A DNA stretch of 54,998 nt from Escherichia albertii NBRC 107761 = DSM 17582 (GCF_000759775.1 NZ_BBMY01000018.1:1-54998); one strand, 5' to 3'. Positions 40,097-51,050 are shown, numbered from the stretch's first letter. Made by a program: numbers and translations. The notes: generated by a model not told the origin, from the letters alone.

Positions 40097-40801
40097 ATGA
40101 GTGAGAGCGCGTTATTGACCAACGTAACGTTATCGTCACAGGTCAAAAATCATATTCTCAATCTGATTTCCGAACAGAAGCTAACGCCGGGAATGCCGGT
40201 TCCCAGCGAAGTGCAATTAATTCAAAAACTGGGAGTCAGTCGGGGAATTGTACGTGAAGCCTATCGCTCTCTTGCCGCGCTGGGCATTCTGGAAACGCAC
40301 AGTGGCAAAGTCCCGCGAATCAAAAAGTTTGATGATGAAGTATTACGAGTAGTATTCGGTTTTGCGCTGGCTACAGAGCAGGTAACGACAGAGCAAATCC
40401 TGCAAGTACGCCGCTGGTTAGAGTTGGGCGTCGTGGAAGCGGCGGCCCGCAACGGTGAAGAGGAAGATTTTGCCAACCTGCGTGCCGAAATGGCGCAAAT
40501 CCGTGAACAATTCGACGACGTTGAAAGCTTTATCACTCATGATATCCGTTTCCACCAACTACTGGCTGTCGCCTCGAAAAATCCATTATTTATGATGTTG
40601 TTGCAAGCTTTGCACCAACAACTACGGCAATCCATTCTGGAAGGGTTGAATGCACAAAGCGATCAGAAAGAATACGGACAAAAAATCATCAAACTTCACC
40701 AAATGATTTGCGACGCGGTATGTGCCAGAGATGTTGAAACTGCCACTCAGGCGATGAAATCACATTTTGACAGCCCGGTAAGTGCGCTAATTAATCACTA
40801 A
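40097..40801 (+). CDS. GntR-family transcriptional regulator (FadR subfamily, FCD domain)
   Basis: A 234-residue regulator. The winged helix-turn-helix lies at about residues 15-75 (PSEVQLIQKLGVSRGIVREAYRSLAALGIL). The carboxyl FCD domain has the usual acidic/histidine metal-site pattern (HDIRFHQLL, then a later HQMI). FCD regulators commonly bind sugar acids or other organic acids as inducers. AGGAG precedes the start at 40097. It is divergent from the accessory catabolic operon and probably represses it until the substrate or an intermediate is present. Confidence 0.9.
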   Translation: MSESALLTNVTLSSQVKNHILNLISEQKLTPGMPVPSEVQLIQKLGVSRGIVREAYRSLAALGILETHSGKVPRIKKFDDEVLRVVFGFALATEQVTTEQILQVRRWLELGVVEAAARNGEEEDFANLRAEMAQIREQFDDVESFITHDIRFHQLLAVASKNPLFMMLLQALHQQLRQSILEGLNAQSDQKEYGQKIIKLHQMICDAVCARDVETATQAMKSHFDSPVSALINH

Positions 40802-40812
40802 CAACGAGTAAC

Positions 40813-40837
40813 CGCGGGATATCATCGATATCTCGCG
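40813..40837 (+). terminator. Hairpin after the GntR gene
   Basis: An 11-bp stem (40813-40823 with 40827-40837, one G-U pair) containing GATATC twice, with a 3-nt loop, 11 nt after the stop. No T run follows, so termination is uncertain. Confidence 0.45.
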
Positions 40838-41088
40838 AGTATAGTGTTGAATTATTTACATTATACGAAAATAGAAAATCATGATGATGATAAAAATAAC
40901 GAATCTAGCCGAAATTTGTGGTGTTGCATATTAAAGATATTATTCATCAAACAAATAATAAAACACTAACCATCCAAATTTATTATTTATATATTCCGAA
41001 AAAAGACCATTCATCTATTTAACTTGAACCTGTTTTGCCTTCTAATGATAATCTGTCTGGAAACATTTTATTAAGAGGGATTTTAGTC

Positions 41089-41658
41089 ATGTCCGCATTA
41101 AAGAAAAGTTTGCTTGGGTTTTCCGTCGCCCTTCTGATGACGTCTGCAGCGTATGCTGATGTCGATGGCGGATCTGGTGAGCTTCATTTCACCGGTACAG
41201 TGAGCAGCGCTCCTTGTGATATCCATCCTGATGATATAAACCAAGATATTGAATTAGGTAACGTAAGAACAACAGAGATTAACAACACCGGGCACTCGAC
41301 AGAGAAAAGAATCGTTATTCGCTTAATCAATTGCGATATCCCCAATTCAGATGATGGTACGGGTTCTCCACTTACCAAAGTTACAATTACCTTTGATAGC
41401 GCTGCAAAAACGGTAATGGGCACGCCAATGCTGGCTAATACCACTACAGGCGGGGCTACTGGCGTTGGGGTAATGCTGTTCGATAAGGATCACAACCCAG
41501 TTACCTTAGGGCAAGCAAATCCAGATATTACTCTGAATCCAGCAGCCAGTGCCATGGATTTAGTCGCTTATGCCTGGATGCAACAGGTAGATAGCGGTAC
41601 AGCAGTAACAGCAGGCGCCGTCACAGCCAATGCAACGTATGTTTTGACTTATAAATAA
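41089..41658 (+). CDS. ybgD: Fimbrial-like subunit YbgD
   Basis: Predicted major pilin of a chaperone-usher fimbria. The 189-residue precursor has a signal peptide ending at AYA (about residue 22), a pilin fold with two cysteines (APCDIH and LINCDI) and a carboxyl beta-zipper strand ending in ATYVLTYK with the penultimate Tyr. The frame is open upstream to 41035; the start at 41089 is chosen for its AGAGGGA ribosome site and the proper signal peptide. First gene of the ybgDQPO operon; expression in K-12 is cryptic. Confidence 0.94.
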   Translation: MSALKKSLLGFSVALLMTSAAYADVDGGSGELHFTGTVSSAPCDIHPDDINQDIELGNVRTTEINNTGHSTEKRIVIRLINCDIPNSDDGTGSPLTKVTITFDSAAKTVMGTPMLANTTTGGATGVGVMLFDKDHNPVTLGQANPDITLNPAASAMDLVAYAWMQQVDSGTAVTAGAVTANATYVLTYK

Positions 41659-41659
41659 T

Positions 41660-41693
41660 TGACAGTTTTCGGGCGGTCTCTGACCGCCTGTCA
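41660..41693 (+). other. Hairpin between pilin and usher genes
   Basis: GGCGGTC (41672-41678) and GACCGCC (41682-41688) form a perfect 7-bp stem with a 3-nt loop, extended by TGACAG (41660-41665) with an overlapping CTGTCA (41688-41693). No T run follows. It probably protects or attenuates the message so that more pilin than usher is made. Confidence 0.6.
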
Positions 41694-41705
41694 TGAATAT
41701 CAGGT

Positions 41706-44156
41706 ATGGATGCTGTGAATATTCGTCGGTTACTGTTGTTTATTATTTTTTTTAATACGTCGTCTGTTATCGCCGTTGAATTTAACCTTAATGTGTTAGA
41801 TAAATCTATGCGTAACAGCGTCGACTATTCTTTGCTGAAAGATCCCGCCGCCATCGCCCCCGGTGATTACTTTGTTGCGATAACAGTCAACAATAATAAA
41901 ATCAGTGCAGGAAAAACAATTCGCTGGCAACAAACAGGCGATACAACCCAGCCTTGTATACCGACTGAACTTGCTAATTCCCTTGGATTAACAGAAGACG
42001 TCCGCCATTCACTAAAAGATGTAAAAGGGTGTGTGGATTTTTCTTCCCGCCCGGATATTATTTTTCTTTTTGATCAAGTCAATCAACAGCTAAATATAAC
42101 TATTCCTCAGGCATGGTTGTTATGGCATTCACAAAACTGGACACCTCCTGAAACCTGGGACGCAGGCATCCCTGGATTTATTCTGGATTATAATCTTTTT
42201 GCCAGCGCCTATCGCCCTACGGAAGGGGATAAATCCAACAATATCAATACGTATGGCACAGCGGGGCTGAATGTACAATCATGGCGTTTACGTAGCGATT
42301 ATCAATACGAACAAACACAAACAGACAACCAACATAAAAGTACAGGTTCGATCACCAGAACTTATCTGTTTCGACCATTGCCCACGCTGGGCGCTCGTTT
42401 GACGTTAGGTGAAAGCGATCTAAGTTCAAGTATTTTTGATGGTTTTTCCTATACCGGCGCTGAACTGAGTAGCGATGATCGAATGCTGCCCTGGGAGCTA
42501 CGCGGTTATGCGCCACAAATCAACGGTATGGCGCAGACACATGCGACCGTCACCATCAGCTACGCGGGACGCGTGATTTACCAGACAAAAGTCGCTCCAG
42601 GACCCTTCATCATTACTGATTTAAACCAGTCGGTTCAGGGAACACTGGATGTCAAGGTGACGGAAGAAGATGGTCGGGTAAACTCATTTCAGGTTTCAGC
42701 CGCATCTACGCCTTTTTTAACACGTCAGGGTCAACTGCGTTACAGTATCGCCACTGGACGCGCCCGCTCATCACTCTCTCACCATGTTGCAGATGAAACT
42801 TTTTTAAGCAGCGAAGGTTCCTGGGGGATGTTGTCCAATACCTCGCTCTATGGCGGTATTTTGCTGTCTGGTGAAAATTACCGTTCTGTCGCGCTGGGGA
42901 TTGGGCAAAATATGCTATGGCTGGGAGCCATCTCGTTTGATATCACCCGCGCCAATAGTCAGTTTACTGGCAACACCGAAGAAACGGGTTCCAGCTATCG
43001 TGTGAACTACTCTAAACGCTTTGACGCGACTGACAGCGTAATGTCGTTATCGGCCTACCGTTTTTCCGATCGCCATTTTCATAGTTACGCCAATTTTATC
43101 GATCACCAGTATAACAATGCAGATACCGATGATGAAAAACAGACCATTAGCCTTACTGCCAGCCAGCCCATATCACTACTCAATATGAATCTGAGTATGA
43201 GCGTGCTTCGACAAAGTTGGTGGAACGACGATTCTACAACCACCGCCAATATCAGCGCGGGGTTCAACTTTGATGTAGGTCGTTGGAAAGATATCTCCCT
43301 GACTACCGCTTACAACACTACGCACTACCAGGACAGCGGCAATGACAACCAGATCTATATCTCCATTTCACTTCCCATTGGCGAGAGCACGCGTCTGAGT
43401 TATGACATGCAAAACAGCGAAACAACATCACATCGGGTAAGCTGGAATGATTATTCGGACTCACACAACACCTGGGGCATTGCTTCTGGCGTTGAAAGTA
43501 ATAAACCCGACTATGGCGCTCAATTCAGTGCTAATTACACTCACACCGCCTCGGCTGGCGAGTGGGATCTGTCAGGTAATTACGCCGTGGATGACTATCG
43601 GTCACTCAGTACCAGCTGGAGCGGTTCTTTTACCGCAACCTCCCAGGGAGCGGCCTTCCATCGTCGCGCAACAGCGAATGAACCACGTTTAATGGTGAGC
43701 ACTAACGGAATTGCGGGTATTCCGATAGACGGAAATGACGATTATACAAATACCTTCGGTTACGCCGTGGTGCCAATGATATCCAGTTACCAGCCAACAA
43801 CCATCGCCGTCAATATGGATGATCTCCCTGATGGGGTGACCGTCAGTGAAAATACCGTCAGAGAAACCTGGACTGAGGGTGCAATTGGTTACAAAAGTCT
43901 GGCATCTCGCGCAGGTAAAGAGATTAATGTGATCATTCGCGATCAAGCCGGCAATACACCGCCACTTGGTGCGGTAATTCGCCATAAAGATAACCAAACA
44001 GAAGTCGGAATGGTCAGTGAAGAAGGACACGCCTGGATTAGTGGGATAAATGCCGGGCAACAACTTATTGTCTTATGGGGAAATAACATGTGTCAGATCA
44101 CCCTTCCTGAAGTGTTGGAGAATATCTCACAACGACTGTTGCTACCCTGTCATTAA
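41706..44156 (+). CDS. ybgQ: Outer-membrane usher protein YbgQ
   Basis: Outer-membrane pore that assembles fimbrial subunits delivered by the chaperone. The 816-residue precursor has a signal peptide ending near SSVIA (residue 24), then the amino-terminal chaperone-binding domain, the barrel with plug (GLNVQSWRLRSDYQYE and RTYLFRPLPTLGARLTLGE are usher hallmarks) and carboxyl domains with a final cysteine pair (NMCQITLP, LLLPC). It is intact and of normal length. Between ybgD and the chaperone gene ybgP. Confidence 0.95.
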   Translation: MDAVNIRRLLLFIIFFNTSSVIAVEFNLNVLDKSMRNSVDYSLLKDPAAIAPGDYFVAITVNNNKISAGKTIRWQQTGDTTQPCIPTELANSLGLTEDVRHSLKDVKGCVDFSSRPDIIFLFDQVNQQLNITIPQAWLLWHSQNWTPPETWDAGIPGFILDYNLFASAYRPTEGDKSNNINTYGTAGLNVQSWRLRSDYQYEQTQTDNQHKSTGSITRTYLFRPLPTLGARLTLGESDLSSSIFDGFSYTGAELSSDDRMLPWELRGYAPQINGMAQTHATVTISYAGRVIYQTKVAPGPFIITDLNQSVQGTLDVKVTEEDGRVNSFQVSAASTPFLTRQGQLRYSIATGRARSSLSHHVADETFLSSEGSWGMLSNTSLYGGILLSGENYRSVALGIGQNMLWLGAISFDITRANSQFTGNTEETGSSYRVNYSKRFDATDSVMSLSAYRFSDRHFHSYANFIDHQYNNADTDDEKQTISLTASQPISLLNMNLSMSVLRQSWWNDDSTTTANISAGFNFDVGRWKDISLTTAYNTTHYQDSGNDNQIYISISLPIGESTRLSYDMQNSETTSHRVSWNDYSDSHNTWGIASGVESNKPDYGAQFSANYTHTASAGEWDLSGNYAVDDYRSLSTSWSGSFTATSQGAAFHRRATANEPRLMVSTNGIAGIPIDGNDDYTNTFGYAVVPMISSYQPTTIAVNMDDLPDGVTVSENTVRETWTEGAIGYKSLASRAGKEINVIIRDQAGNTPPLGAVIRHKDNQTEVGMVSEEGHAWISGINAGQQLIVLWGNNMCQITLPEVLENISQRLLLPCH

Positions 44157-44169
44157 TTAAGGAAAAGAG

Positions 44170-44901
44170 ATGACATATTATCGTGTAATTCCACTATTTT
44201 TTCTGGCAGCAACACTGTGCAGTCATGCAGCGCTACAACCCGATCGTACTCGCGTAGTGTTTAATGGTAATGAAAAAGCCAGTAGTGTAAAAATCGAAAA
44301 TAAAAGCCCCGGAGATCCTTACCTGGCGTATTCCTGGATTGAAGATGAGAAAGGCAACAAGACCGACGATTATCTTGTTGCCCTACCACCGATTCAACGC
44401 ATCAACCCCAGCGCTATTTCACAGGTGAGAATAGTTAAACAGCCTGCATCCGCTCAGCTTCCTACCGACCGTGAAACGTTATTTTATTATAATCTACGGG
44501 AAATTCCCCCGGCACCGGAAAAAGCAGAGGATGCCGCCCAATTACAAATCGCAATTCAAAGCCGCATAAAACTGTTCTGGCGGCCCGCGTCTTTGCGTAA
44601 AAAGATGGGAGATCGCGTTGAGTTGCAAATGAAAGCAACACAGCAAGGAGAAACGCTGACGTTACAGAACCCTACACCTTATTTCCTGACCATCGCCTAT
44701 CTGGGAAAAAATAAAAACGGCGTGTTGCCTGGTTTTCAAAGTACAATGATTGCTCCCTTCAGTAGTACTCCAGTACATACGTCAGGTTATTCCGGCAACC
44801 ATTTTTATTTGGGATATATGGATGACTACGGCGCCCTACGCATGACTCACTTATCCTGTCAGACAATTTGCACGCTGACACCAGAAGAGGTAAAACCATG
44901 A
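44170..44901 (+). CDS. ybgP: Periplasmic fimbrial chaperone YbgP
   Basis: PapD-like chaperone of 243 residues. Signal peptide to about residue 18 (CSHA), then two Ig-like domains. Family features visible: [18 protein letters not shown], the PPIQRINPS segment with the basic cleft residues, and the subunit-binding strand [13 protein letters not shown]. Its stop overlaps the ybgO start (ATGA). Confidence 0.94.
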   Translation: MTYYRVIPLFFLAATLCSHAALQPDRTRVVFNGNEKASSVKIENKSPGDPYLAYSWIEDEKGNKTDDYLVALPPIQRINPSAISQVRIVKQPASAQLPTDRETLFYYNLREIPPAPEKAEDAAQLQIAIQSRIKLFWRPASLRKKMGDRVELQMKATQQGETLTLQNPTPYFLTIAYLGKNKNGVLPGFQSTMIAPFSSTPVHTSGYSGNHFYLGYMDDYGALRMTHLSCQTICTLTPEEVKP

Positions 44902-45959
44902 TCTTCTGGCAGAGACTTGTTTTCTTATTCCTGCTTGCCTTCGTACCATTGAAAACAGCACTGGCGCTGGACTGCTATTTTGGAACATCCGGGGGCGCGA
45001 CAGAGAAATTTGAAACGGTCAACGCTTTTGCTGTCCCCAGTAGCGCTAAACCAGGGGATAAAATTTGGGAATCAGATGACATTAAAATCCCCGTTTATTG
45101 TAACAACAATACTAACGGGGATTTCTCATCAGAGAATGTTTATGCCTGGGTAAATCCTTATCCAGGCATCCAGGATCGTTATTACCAACTCGGCGTCACC
45201 TACAATGGCATTGATTATGATTCAAGCCTCGGTAAAAACAAGATTGACACAAATCAATGTATTGACAGCACAAAGATCACCCAATACACCCCACAAGAAA
45301 TTACAGAGATGGGTTGGCAAGATAAATTGTGCAGCAAAGATCCCAATAATATTCATCAATATCGTTCATTTGTCGCCCGAATGCGACTCTATGTAAAAGT
45401 TCGTGAAATGCCTCCTCACGACTACCAAAGTCCTTTGAGCGATTATGTAATTGTTCAGTTTGATGGCAAAGGGGGGATTAATGAAGGAGCGGACGCCAAA
45501 AATCTGAAATATCATATTAATGGCCTTAATAATATCCGTGTGCTGGACTGTAGCGTTAACTTCGCAATCACACCGCCAAATCAGGTAATTGATTTCGGCA
45601 CATTTAGCGATCAGGATATTCGCCTGCGCAGCATGACTCGCACATTCAGCATAAAAACCACTAAAAATCAAAGTGGTACATGTACCGATGGTTTCAAAGT
45701 TTCCTCTTCTTTCTATACAGATGAAACTCTGACAGAAAATGATAAAGCGTTATTGATCGGTAACGGCTTACAACTACGTCTATTGGATGAAAACAATCAA
45801 CCTTATGTGTTTAACAAATATACAGAATATGCCGATTTCACCAGCGATATGTTGATTTACGAAAAAAGATATACCGCTGAAATCTCAACAGTCGCTGGCG
45901 CAACTATTCGCACTGGCCCTTTTGAAACAGTTGTATTATTTAAAATCAATTACAATTAA
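44898..45959 (+). CDS. ybgO: Fimbrial tip adhesin-like protein YbgO
   Basis: A 353-residue secreted protein, probably the fimbrial tip. Signal peptide ends at ALA (about residue 23), and the mature part starts [10 protein letters not shown]. An amino-terminal receptor-binding-like domain with several cysteines is followed by a pilin-like domain ([20 protein letters not shown], then SGTCTDGF) ending with a beta-zipper strand ([11 protein letters not shown]). The frame is open upstream to 44868, but 44898 is chosen for its overlap with the ybgP stop and its signal peptide. The ligand is unknown. Confidence 0.92.
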   Translation: MIFWQRLVFLFLLAFVPLKTALALDCYFGTSGGATEKFETVNAFAVPSSAKPGDKIWESDDIKIPVYCNNNTNGDFSSENVYAWVNPYPGIQDRYYQLGVTYNGIDYDSSLGKNKIDTNQCIDSTKITQYTPQEITEMGWQDKLCSKDPNNIHQYRSFVARMRLYVKVREMPPHDYQSPLSDYVIVQFDGKGGINEGADAKNLKYHINGLNNIRVLDCSVNFAITPPNQVIDFGTFSDQDIRLRSMTRTFSIKTTKNQSGTCTDGFKVSSSFYTDETLTENDKALLIGNGLQLRLLDENNQPYVFNKYTEYADFTSDMLIYEKRYTAEISTVAGATIRTGPFETVVLFKINYN

Positions 45960-46107
45960 TTCGTCTCAATTCATCAACACAAAAATGGAGTGTCGGCTTA
46001 ACAAGTATGCGAATTTATAATTTCATTGATTCCTGTTATTTTTTCTACATCTCTTTTTCTTTATGCTGCACTGATACACCAAAGACAGTTTAATCAGGGA
46101 GCAAAGA

Positions 46108-47154
46108 ATGCCAATATTACCGTGGGGAATGTTATGTGTGCTGTCACTTCTCCTGTCTATTGGCTTTCTTGGTTTGCATCTCCCGGCGGCACTCTTGCTT
46201 GGTCCGATGATCGCCGGGATCATCTTCAGTATGCGCGGTATCACCCTGCAACTCCCCCGCTCCGCTTTTCTCGCCGCGCAGGCCATTCTTGGCTGCATGA
46301 TTGCACAAAACCTGACCGGTTCGATTCTCACGACGCTGGCAGTTAACTGGCCAATTGTATTAGCTATTTTACTGGTGACGTTACTCGCCAGCGCTATTGT
46401 GGGCTGGTTATTGGTGCGCTATAGCTCACTGCCCGGAAATACTGGCGCATGGGGCTCTTCCCCTGGTGGCGCCGCGGCAATGGTCGCCATGGCGCAGGAT
46501 TATGGCGCAGATATTCGTCTGGTAGCATTTATGCAGTATTTGCGAGTATTGTTTGTCGCAGGTGCAGCAGTACTGGTAACGCGCACGATGCTGGGCGATA
46601 ACGCGGAATCGATGAATCAACAAATCGTCTGGTTCCCACCTGTCAGTATTCATCTCTTGTATACCATCTTGCTCGCCGTGATAGCCGGGACAATGGGATG
46701 CCTGCTACGTATTCCGTCTGGCACAATGCTCATTCCAATGCTGGCAGGCGCGCTGCTCCAGTCTGGCGATGTCATGACTATTGAACTTCCAGAATGGCTG
46801 CTGACGATAGCTTATATGGCGATTGGCTGGAGAATTGGCCTCGGTTTCGATAAACAAATCTTGCTACGCGCATTACGCCCACTACCGCAAATTCTGTTGT
46901 CAATTTTTGCTCTGCTGGCTATTTGCGCCGCAATGGCATGGGGGCTGACCCGGTTTATGCATATTGATTTTATGACCGCCTATCTCGCTACCAGCCCCGG
47001 AGGGCTGGATACAGTAGCGGTTATCGCTGCGGGTAGTAATGCTGATATGGCATTGATTATGGCGATGCAGACTCTGCGTCTGTTCAGCGTCTTGCTGACG
47101 GGACCTGCCATTGCGCGGTTTATTTCAACGTACGCGCCAAAGCGTTCGCATTAG
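46108..47154 (+). CDS. abrB: AbrB family membrane protein (putative regulator/transporter)
   Basis: Inner-membrane protein of 348 residues with about ten hydrophobic segments in two repeated halves, each holding a PGGAAAM or PGGLDTV motif ([20 protein letters not shown] and [20 protein letters not shown]). It was once linked to regulation of aidB; the true role is not known to me. The ribosome site AGGGAG precedes the start. It overlaps the convergent nei gene by four bases. Confidence 0.93.
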   Translation: MPILPWGMLCVLSLLLSIGFLGLHLPAALLLGPMIAGIIFSMRGITLQLPRSAFLAAQAILGCMIAQNLTGSILTTLAVNWPIVLAILLVTLLASAIVGWLLVRYSSLPGNTGAWGSSPGGAAAMVAMAQDYGADIRLVAFMQYLRVLFVAGAAVLVTRTMLGDNAESMNQQIVWFPPVSIHLLYTILLAVIAGTMGCLLRIPSGTMLIPMLAGALLQSGDVMTIELPEWLLTIAYMAIGWRIGLGFDKQILLRALRPLPQILLSIFALLAICAAMAWGLTRFMHIDFMTAYLATSPGGLDTVAVIAAGSNADMALIMAMQTLRLFSVLLTGPAIARFISTYAPKRSH

Positions 47155-47942
47155 CGCTGACAACCAGGGCACCAATAAAATGGGCGCGATGAGAGCATCG
47201 TTTTCTCAATAGTACTGCCGCACCGTTCACACTGTTCGCCGTCACGATGAAAAACCTTAAAACGAAATAACGCGCCGTGATGTTTGTTTTCATCAACCTG
47301 ACCGCGCGTAGCATAAGAAAGACGCGGGATATCAAGTAGCGCGTGTGACAGCACATCCAGTTGCTGCGCATTGAGATCTTTCGCCTTATGCCTGCCGGTT
47401 AAACCAATCTGCCAGAGGATCTCCACACGCAGATAATTCCCCAACCCCGCCAGAAACGCCTGGTCGAGCAGTAATCCGGCAAACTGACGGTTGCGAAAAC
47501 GCGGCGACAATAGCCGCTCTTTCACCATTTCCGACGTCAGATTCGGGTCCAGTACATCCGGTCCGACTCGCTGTAAAAACGGATGCGCCGTCAATTGTTC
47601 TGCCGTCAACATCTCAATATCGGAGGCGCTATAAAGCAGAATCGTTTTGTCGGCAGTTTGCAGTTTTACCCGCAATACACGCGTGGTCTGCGGCTCTTCG
47701 CCGGTATCTGCCACTCGCCAGACGCCGTAAAGCTGGTTGTGGCTATAGAGCGTTAAGCCATCGGAAAAATGAGTCAACAATGCTTTACCGCGCGTTTCCA
47801 CATGGGTGACATGCTGACCAATAAGTTGTGATTGATAAAGTTTTAACTGCGGGAAGGCAAACCAGACATCCGTCAGTGGCTTACCTTTGATCGCCGCCTC
47901 CAGGTTATCCGCTGCGCGGCGGATTTCCGGGCCTTCAGGCAT
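47151..47942 (-). CDS. nei: Endonuclease VIII (Nei) DNA glycosylase/AP lyase
   Basis: Base-excision repair enzyme that removes oxidised pyrimidines and cuts the abasic site. The 263 residues begin [12 protein letters not shown], giving the catalytic Pro and Glu after Met removal, and end with a zinc finger with its four cysteines (CERCGS and CPGCQR). A helix-two-turn-helix motif ([12 protein letters not shown]) is present. Last gene of the ybgI-pxpBCA-nei operon. Confidence 0.97.
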   Translation of the reverse strand: MPEGPEIRRAADNLEAAIKGKPLTDVWFAFPQLKLYQSQLIGQHVTHVETRGKALLTHFSDGLTLYSHNQLYGVWRVADTGEEPQTTRVLRVKLQTADKTILLYSASDIEMLTAEQLTAHPFLQRVGPDVLDPNLTSEMVKERLLSPRFRNRQFAGLLLDQAFLAGLGNYLRVEILWQIGLTGRHKAKDLNAQQLDVLSHALLDIPRLSYATRGQVDENKHHGALFRFKVFHRDGEQCERCGSTIEKTMLSSRPFYWCPGCQR

Positions 47943-47977
47943 GATGATATCCTTTTTTCATTCTTTATTCAGTGGGA

Positions 47978-48712
47978 TTATGCTACGACAATAATCCCTT
48001 TTTCGATAAATGCAGATCGTAGCCGGCGGGCGAATGCCAGCGCGTGCTCGCCGTCGCCGTGCAGGCAGATAGTTTGTGCCGTCACCTTCGCCCACTCCCC
48101 GGAGATACTTTTAACTCTACCGTTTTGCACCATCTCCAGCGTTTGCATCAGCGCCTGTTCTTCGTTTTCAATCAATGTCCCCGGCTGACTGCGCGGTACC
48201 AGCGAACCATCAGCCAGGTATCCGCGATCGGCAAACACTTCCTCACGCGTTGTCAGACCATATCGCGCGCTTGCGCGAATCAACTCGCTCCCCGCCAGCC
48301 CAACGAGGATCAGCGTCGGATCACAGGCATAAACCGCTCTGGCGATGGCGTCTGCCAGTTGTGCGTCTTTCGCCGCCTGGTTATACAACATACCGTGCGG
48401 TTTGACGTGACGCATTACGCCGCCTTCCGCACGGGCGATCGCAGCCAGCGCACCAATCTGGTACAGCGTCTGAGCGTAAACCGTTTCCGGCGTCAGTTGC
48501 ATGGTGCTGCGACCAAAATTTTCCCTGTCAGGAAACCCCGGGTGGGCGCCAATCGCCACTCCGTTTTTTAACGCTTCACGCACGCTTACCAGCATAGTTT
48601 GCGCATCGCCTGCGTGAAATCCACAGGCAATATTGGCTGAGGAAATCAGCGTTAACAATTCAGCATCGCTGGCGCAGCCTTCGCCAAGATCGGCGTTCAG
48701 ATCAATTTTCAT
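47978..48712 (-). CDS. pxpA: 5-oxoprolinase subunit PxpA (YbgL)
   Basis: Subunit A of the ATP-dependent 5-oxoprolinase that turns damaged glutamine/glutamate (5-oxoproline) back into glutamate. The 244 residues belong to the LamB/YcsF family: [12 protein letters not shown] at the start, [22 protein letters not shown] and [12 protein letters not shown], all typical. It overlaps pxpC by 11 bases. Confidence 0.96.
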   Translation of the reverse strand: MKIDLNADLGEGCASDAELLTLISSANIACGFHAGDAQTMLVSVREALKNGVAIGAHPGFPDRENFGRSTMQLTPETVYAQTLYQIGALAAIARAEGGVMRHVKPHGMLYNQAAKDAQLADAIARAVYACDPTLILVGLAGSELIRASARYGLTTREEVFADRGYLADGSLVPRSQPGTLIENEEQALMQTLEMVQNGRVKSISGEWAKVTAQTICLHGDGEHALAFARRLRSAFIEKGIIVVA

Positions 48713-49634
48713 TGTGCAGCCGCCACGCTAACTGTTCGAAGTATCGTTGCTGATCATGACGCGCTTTCAATGCTTCTTCCAGCGAGCACTGGACAAAGTG
48801 AATCGGCTGACCAAGCGGAATTTGCGCCAAATGGTACATATCAGCCTCAATAATGCAGGCGATACGCGGATAACCACCGGTGGTTTGCGCATCATTCATC
48901 AGTACAATCGGTTGCCCGTTATGTGGCACTTGCACAACACCGGGCAGCAATCCGTGGGATAATAGCTCCCGGTCAGTGGTCCGTTTTAAAATTTGCCCTT
49001 GCAAGCGATAGCCCATCCGGTTGCTTTGCGGACTCAGTTGCCAGGGCGAACGCCAGAATGCCTCCTGAGAGGCACGATCAAATTCATGATATTCCGGTCC
49101 CGGCAAGGCGCGAATACGGTTACCCCACAGTAGCTGTTTAACGCCCTGCGTCTCCATAAACTGGCGCCTGGCTTTCCCGACAGGAAGTCGGTCGCCATCT
49201 TTCAGTAAACGCCCTTCCAGCCCGCCAATACCCACTTTCAGATCGGTACTGCATGACCCCATCACTGACGGAACATCAATCCCCCCCGCCACTGCCAGAT
49301 AACTACGTACACCATGTTGCGGACGTTTAAGCGTTAAACGTTGGCCCGCTTTCATCGGCAAGCGCCAGCCAGTCCACACGGCATTATCATCCAACCGCGC
49401 TTCACAGCCTGCACCTGTCAGGGCAAACCAGCCATCGCTTTCAAATTCAACCGTTAACTGACCGAGCGTTATCTCAAGTGCGGGTGCGTTGGCATCATTA
49501 CCGACCAGCAGATTCGCAATGCGTAACGCGGGCATATCCAGCGCACCGCAATGGCTGACGCCCGACTGACGAAAACCGTGACGACCACCATCCTGCACAG
49601 TGGTGTACATACCCGCACGAATGATTTTCAGCAT
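48702..49634 (-). CDS. pxpC: 5-oxoprolinase subunit PxpC (YbgK)
   Basis: Biotin-dependent-carboxylase-like subunit (KipA/AHS2 family) of 5-oxoprolinase. The 310 residues begin [20 protein letters not shown] and include [21 protein letters not shown] and MGYRLQG. The frame extends to 49667, but 49634 gives the canonical start and a seven-base overlap with pxpB; GGAGGGG just upstream is a strong ribosome site. Confidence 0.96.
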   Translation of the reverse strand: MLKIIRAGMYTTVQDGGRHGFRQSGVSHCGALDMPALRIANLLVGNDANAPALEITLGQLTVEFESDGWFALTGAGCEARLDDNAVWTGWRLPMKAGQRLTLKRPQHGVRSYLAVAGGIDVPSVMGSCSTDLKVGIGGLEGRLLKDGDRLPVGKARRQFMETQGVKQLLWGNRIRALPGPEYHEFDRASQEAFWRSPWQLSPQSNRMGYRLQGQILKRTTDRELLSHGLLPGVVQVPHNGQPIVLMNDAQTTGGYPRIACIIEADMYHLAQIPLGQPIHFVQCSLEEALKARHDQQRYFEQLAWRLHNEN

Positions 49635-50284
49635 ATCCCCTCCTTCTGCGGTACAAAGCGCACGCAATCTCCCGGATGCAACAAGATGGGTTCGTCACGC
49701 GTTGGATCAAACAGATTCAACGATGTCCGACCAATTAATTGCCAGCCGCCGGGCGTTGGCACGGGGTAAATGCCGGTTTGCGGCCCGCCGATGCCTACGG
49801 AACCCGCCGGAACGATCAGGCGCGGCTCAGCACGCCGCGGGGTATGCAGTTGTTCCGGCAAATTCCCGAGATACGGAAACCCCGGCTGAAAACCTAAGAA
49901 CCAGACCACGTATTCTACGGAGGAATGCAGTTCGACAACCTGTTTTTCGCTCAACCCACAATGCGCAGCAACCACAGCCAGATCCGGCCCATCATCGCCG
50001 CCGTAAGTAACGGGAATTTCGATAAAACGCGACTCCGGTTCCAGCGCCTCGCTCTCTTCCCACCAACGCTGCAAACGCTCAATGGCGTCCAGCGCCAGTG
50101 ATTCAGGGTTACGCAAAATCACCGTGATATTGTTCATGCCGGGAATAACTTCAACGACGTTCGGCATATCGACCAGACGCTGGGCCAGCCGCCAGATACG
50201 TTTCTGGCTAGCCAGTGTTATCGGCGGCTCCAGTTCCAGCACGACCGCCGTTTCACCTAACAGATAACAACGCGCTCGTTGCAC
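49628..50284 (-). CDS. pxpB: 5-oxoprolinase subunit PxpB (YbgJ)
   Basis: KipI/AHS1-family subunit of 5-oxoprolinase, 218 residues. Family motifs present: [12 protein letters not shown] near the start, the [19 protein letters not shown] segment, FQPGFPYLG, and [21 protein letters not shown] near the carboxyl end. It starts 22 nt after ybgI and overlaps pxpC by seven bases. Works with PxpA and PxpC in the cytosol. Confidence 0.96.
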   Translation of the reverse strand: MQRARCYLLGETAVVLELEPPITLASQKRIWRLAQRLVDMPNVVEVIPGMNNITVILRNPESLALDAIERLQRWWEESEALEPESRFIEIPVTYGGDDGPDLAVVAAHCGLSEKQVVELHSSVEYVVWFLGFQPGFPYLGNLPEQLHTPRRAEPRLIVPAGSVGIGGPQTGIYPVPTPGGWQLIGRTSLNLFDPTRDEPILLHPGDCVRFVPQKEGIC

Positions 50285-50306
50285 TTTTGTTCCCTCTGAT
50301 TATTCG

Positions 50307-51050
50307 TTATGCCGGATTTGGAATATCAATAAAGGTCACATCCAGATTGGTATTTTCGCTCAGCCACTCACTTAAGGCACGAATTCCGCCGCGTTCAGTA
50401 GCGTGATGACCCGCCGCATAAAAATGCAGTCCCTGCTCACGGGCCGAATGAATAGTTTGTTCTGAAACCTCACCAGTAATAAACGCGTCCACGCCAAAAC
50501 GTGCGGCGCTATCGATAAAACTTTGCCCGCCACCAGTGCACCAAGCGACACGCTGTACCAATTCCGGTCCGGTGTCCCCGCACCACAGCGGCTTACGCCC
50601 CAGCCGCGCTTCAATCCAGGAGGCCAGTTCCAGCCCCGACACAGGCATCGTCAATTCGCCCCACAGTACCAGCGGCTCGATTTCACCCATTACCGTCATG
50701 CCCAGCAATGCCGCCAGTTGTGCGTTATTACCCAATTCTGGATGTGCATCCAGCGGCAAATGCCAGCCATAGAGGTTGATATCATTCGTCAGTAACGTTT
50801 TTAAACGGTTACGCTTCATGCCGCGAATCACCGGGGATTCACCTTTCCAGAAGTAACCGTGATGCACAATGACCGCATCAGCGTCCAGGCGAACCGCTTC
50901 ATCGAGCAGTGCCTGGCTGGCAGTGACGCCGGTGACGATTTTTTGCACCGTCTCTTTGCCTTCCACCTGCAAACCATTCGGCGCGTAATCGCTAATCGCC
51001 GCGCTGTTCAGTTTTTCGTTAATCAGTTGTTCCAGTTCGGTGTTTTTCAT
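50307..51050 (-). CDS. ybgI: NIF3/DUF34-family metal-binding protein YbgI
   Basis: A 247-residue member of the NIF3 family (often labelled GTP cyclohydrolase I type 2 homologue), known in E. coli as a toroidal hexamer with a two-metal site. Metal-site motifs IVHHGYFWKG and GHHATERGG are intact. Tandem ATGs occur at 51053 and 51050; the second gives better spacing from AAGG and the known MKNTELEQL terminus. First gene of the operon with pxpB, pxpC, pxpA and nei. Its precise reaction is not settled. Confidence 0.94.
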   Translation of the reverse strand: MKNTELEQLINEKLNSAAISDYAPNGLQVEGKETVQKIVTGVTASQALLDEAVRLDADAVIVHHGYFWKGESPVIRGMKRNRLKTLLTNDINLYGWHLPLDAHPELGNNAQLAALLGMTVMGEIEPLVLWGELTMPVSGLELASWIEARLGRKPLWCGDTGPELVQRVAWCTGGGQSFIDSAARFGVDAFITGEVSEQTIHSAREQGLHFYAAGHHATERGGIRALSEWLSENTNLDVTFIDIPNPA

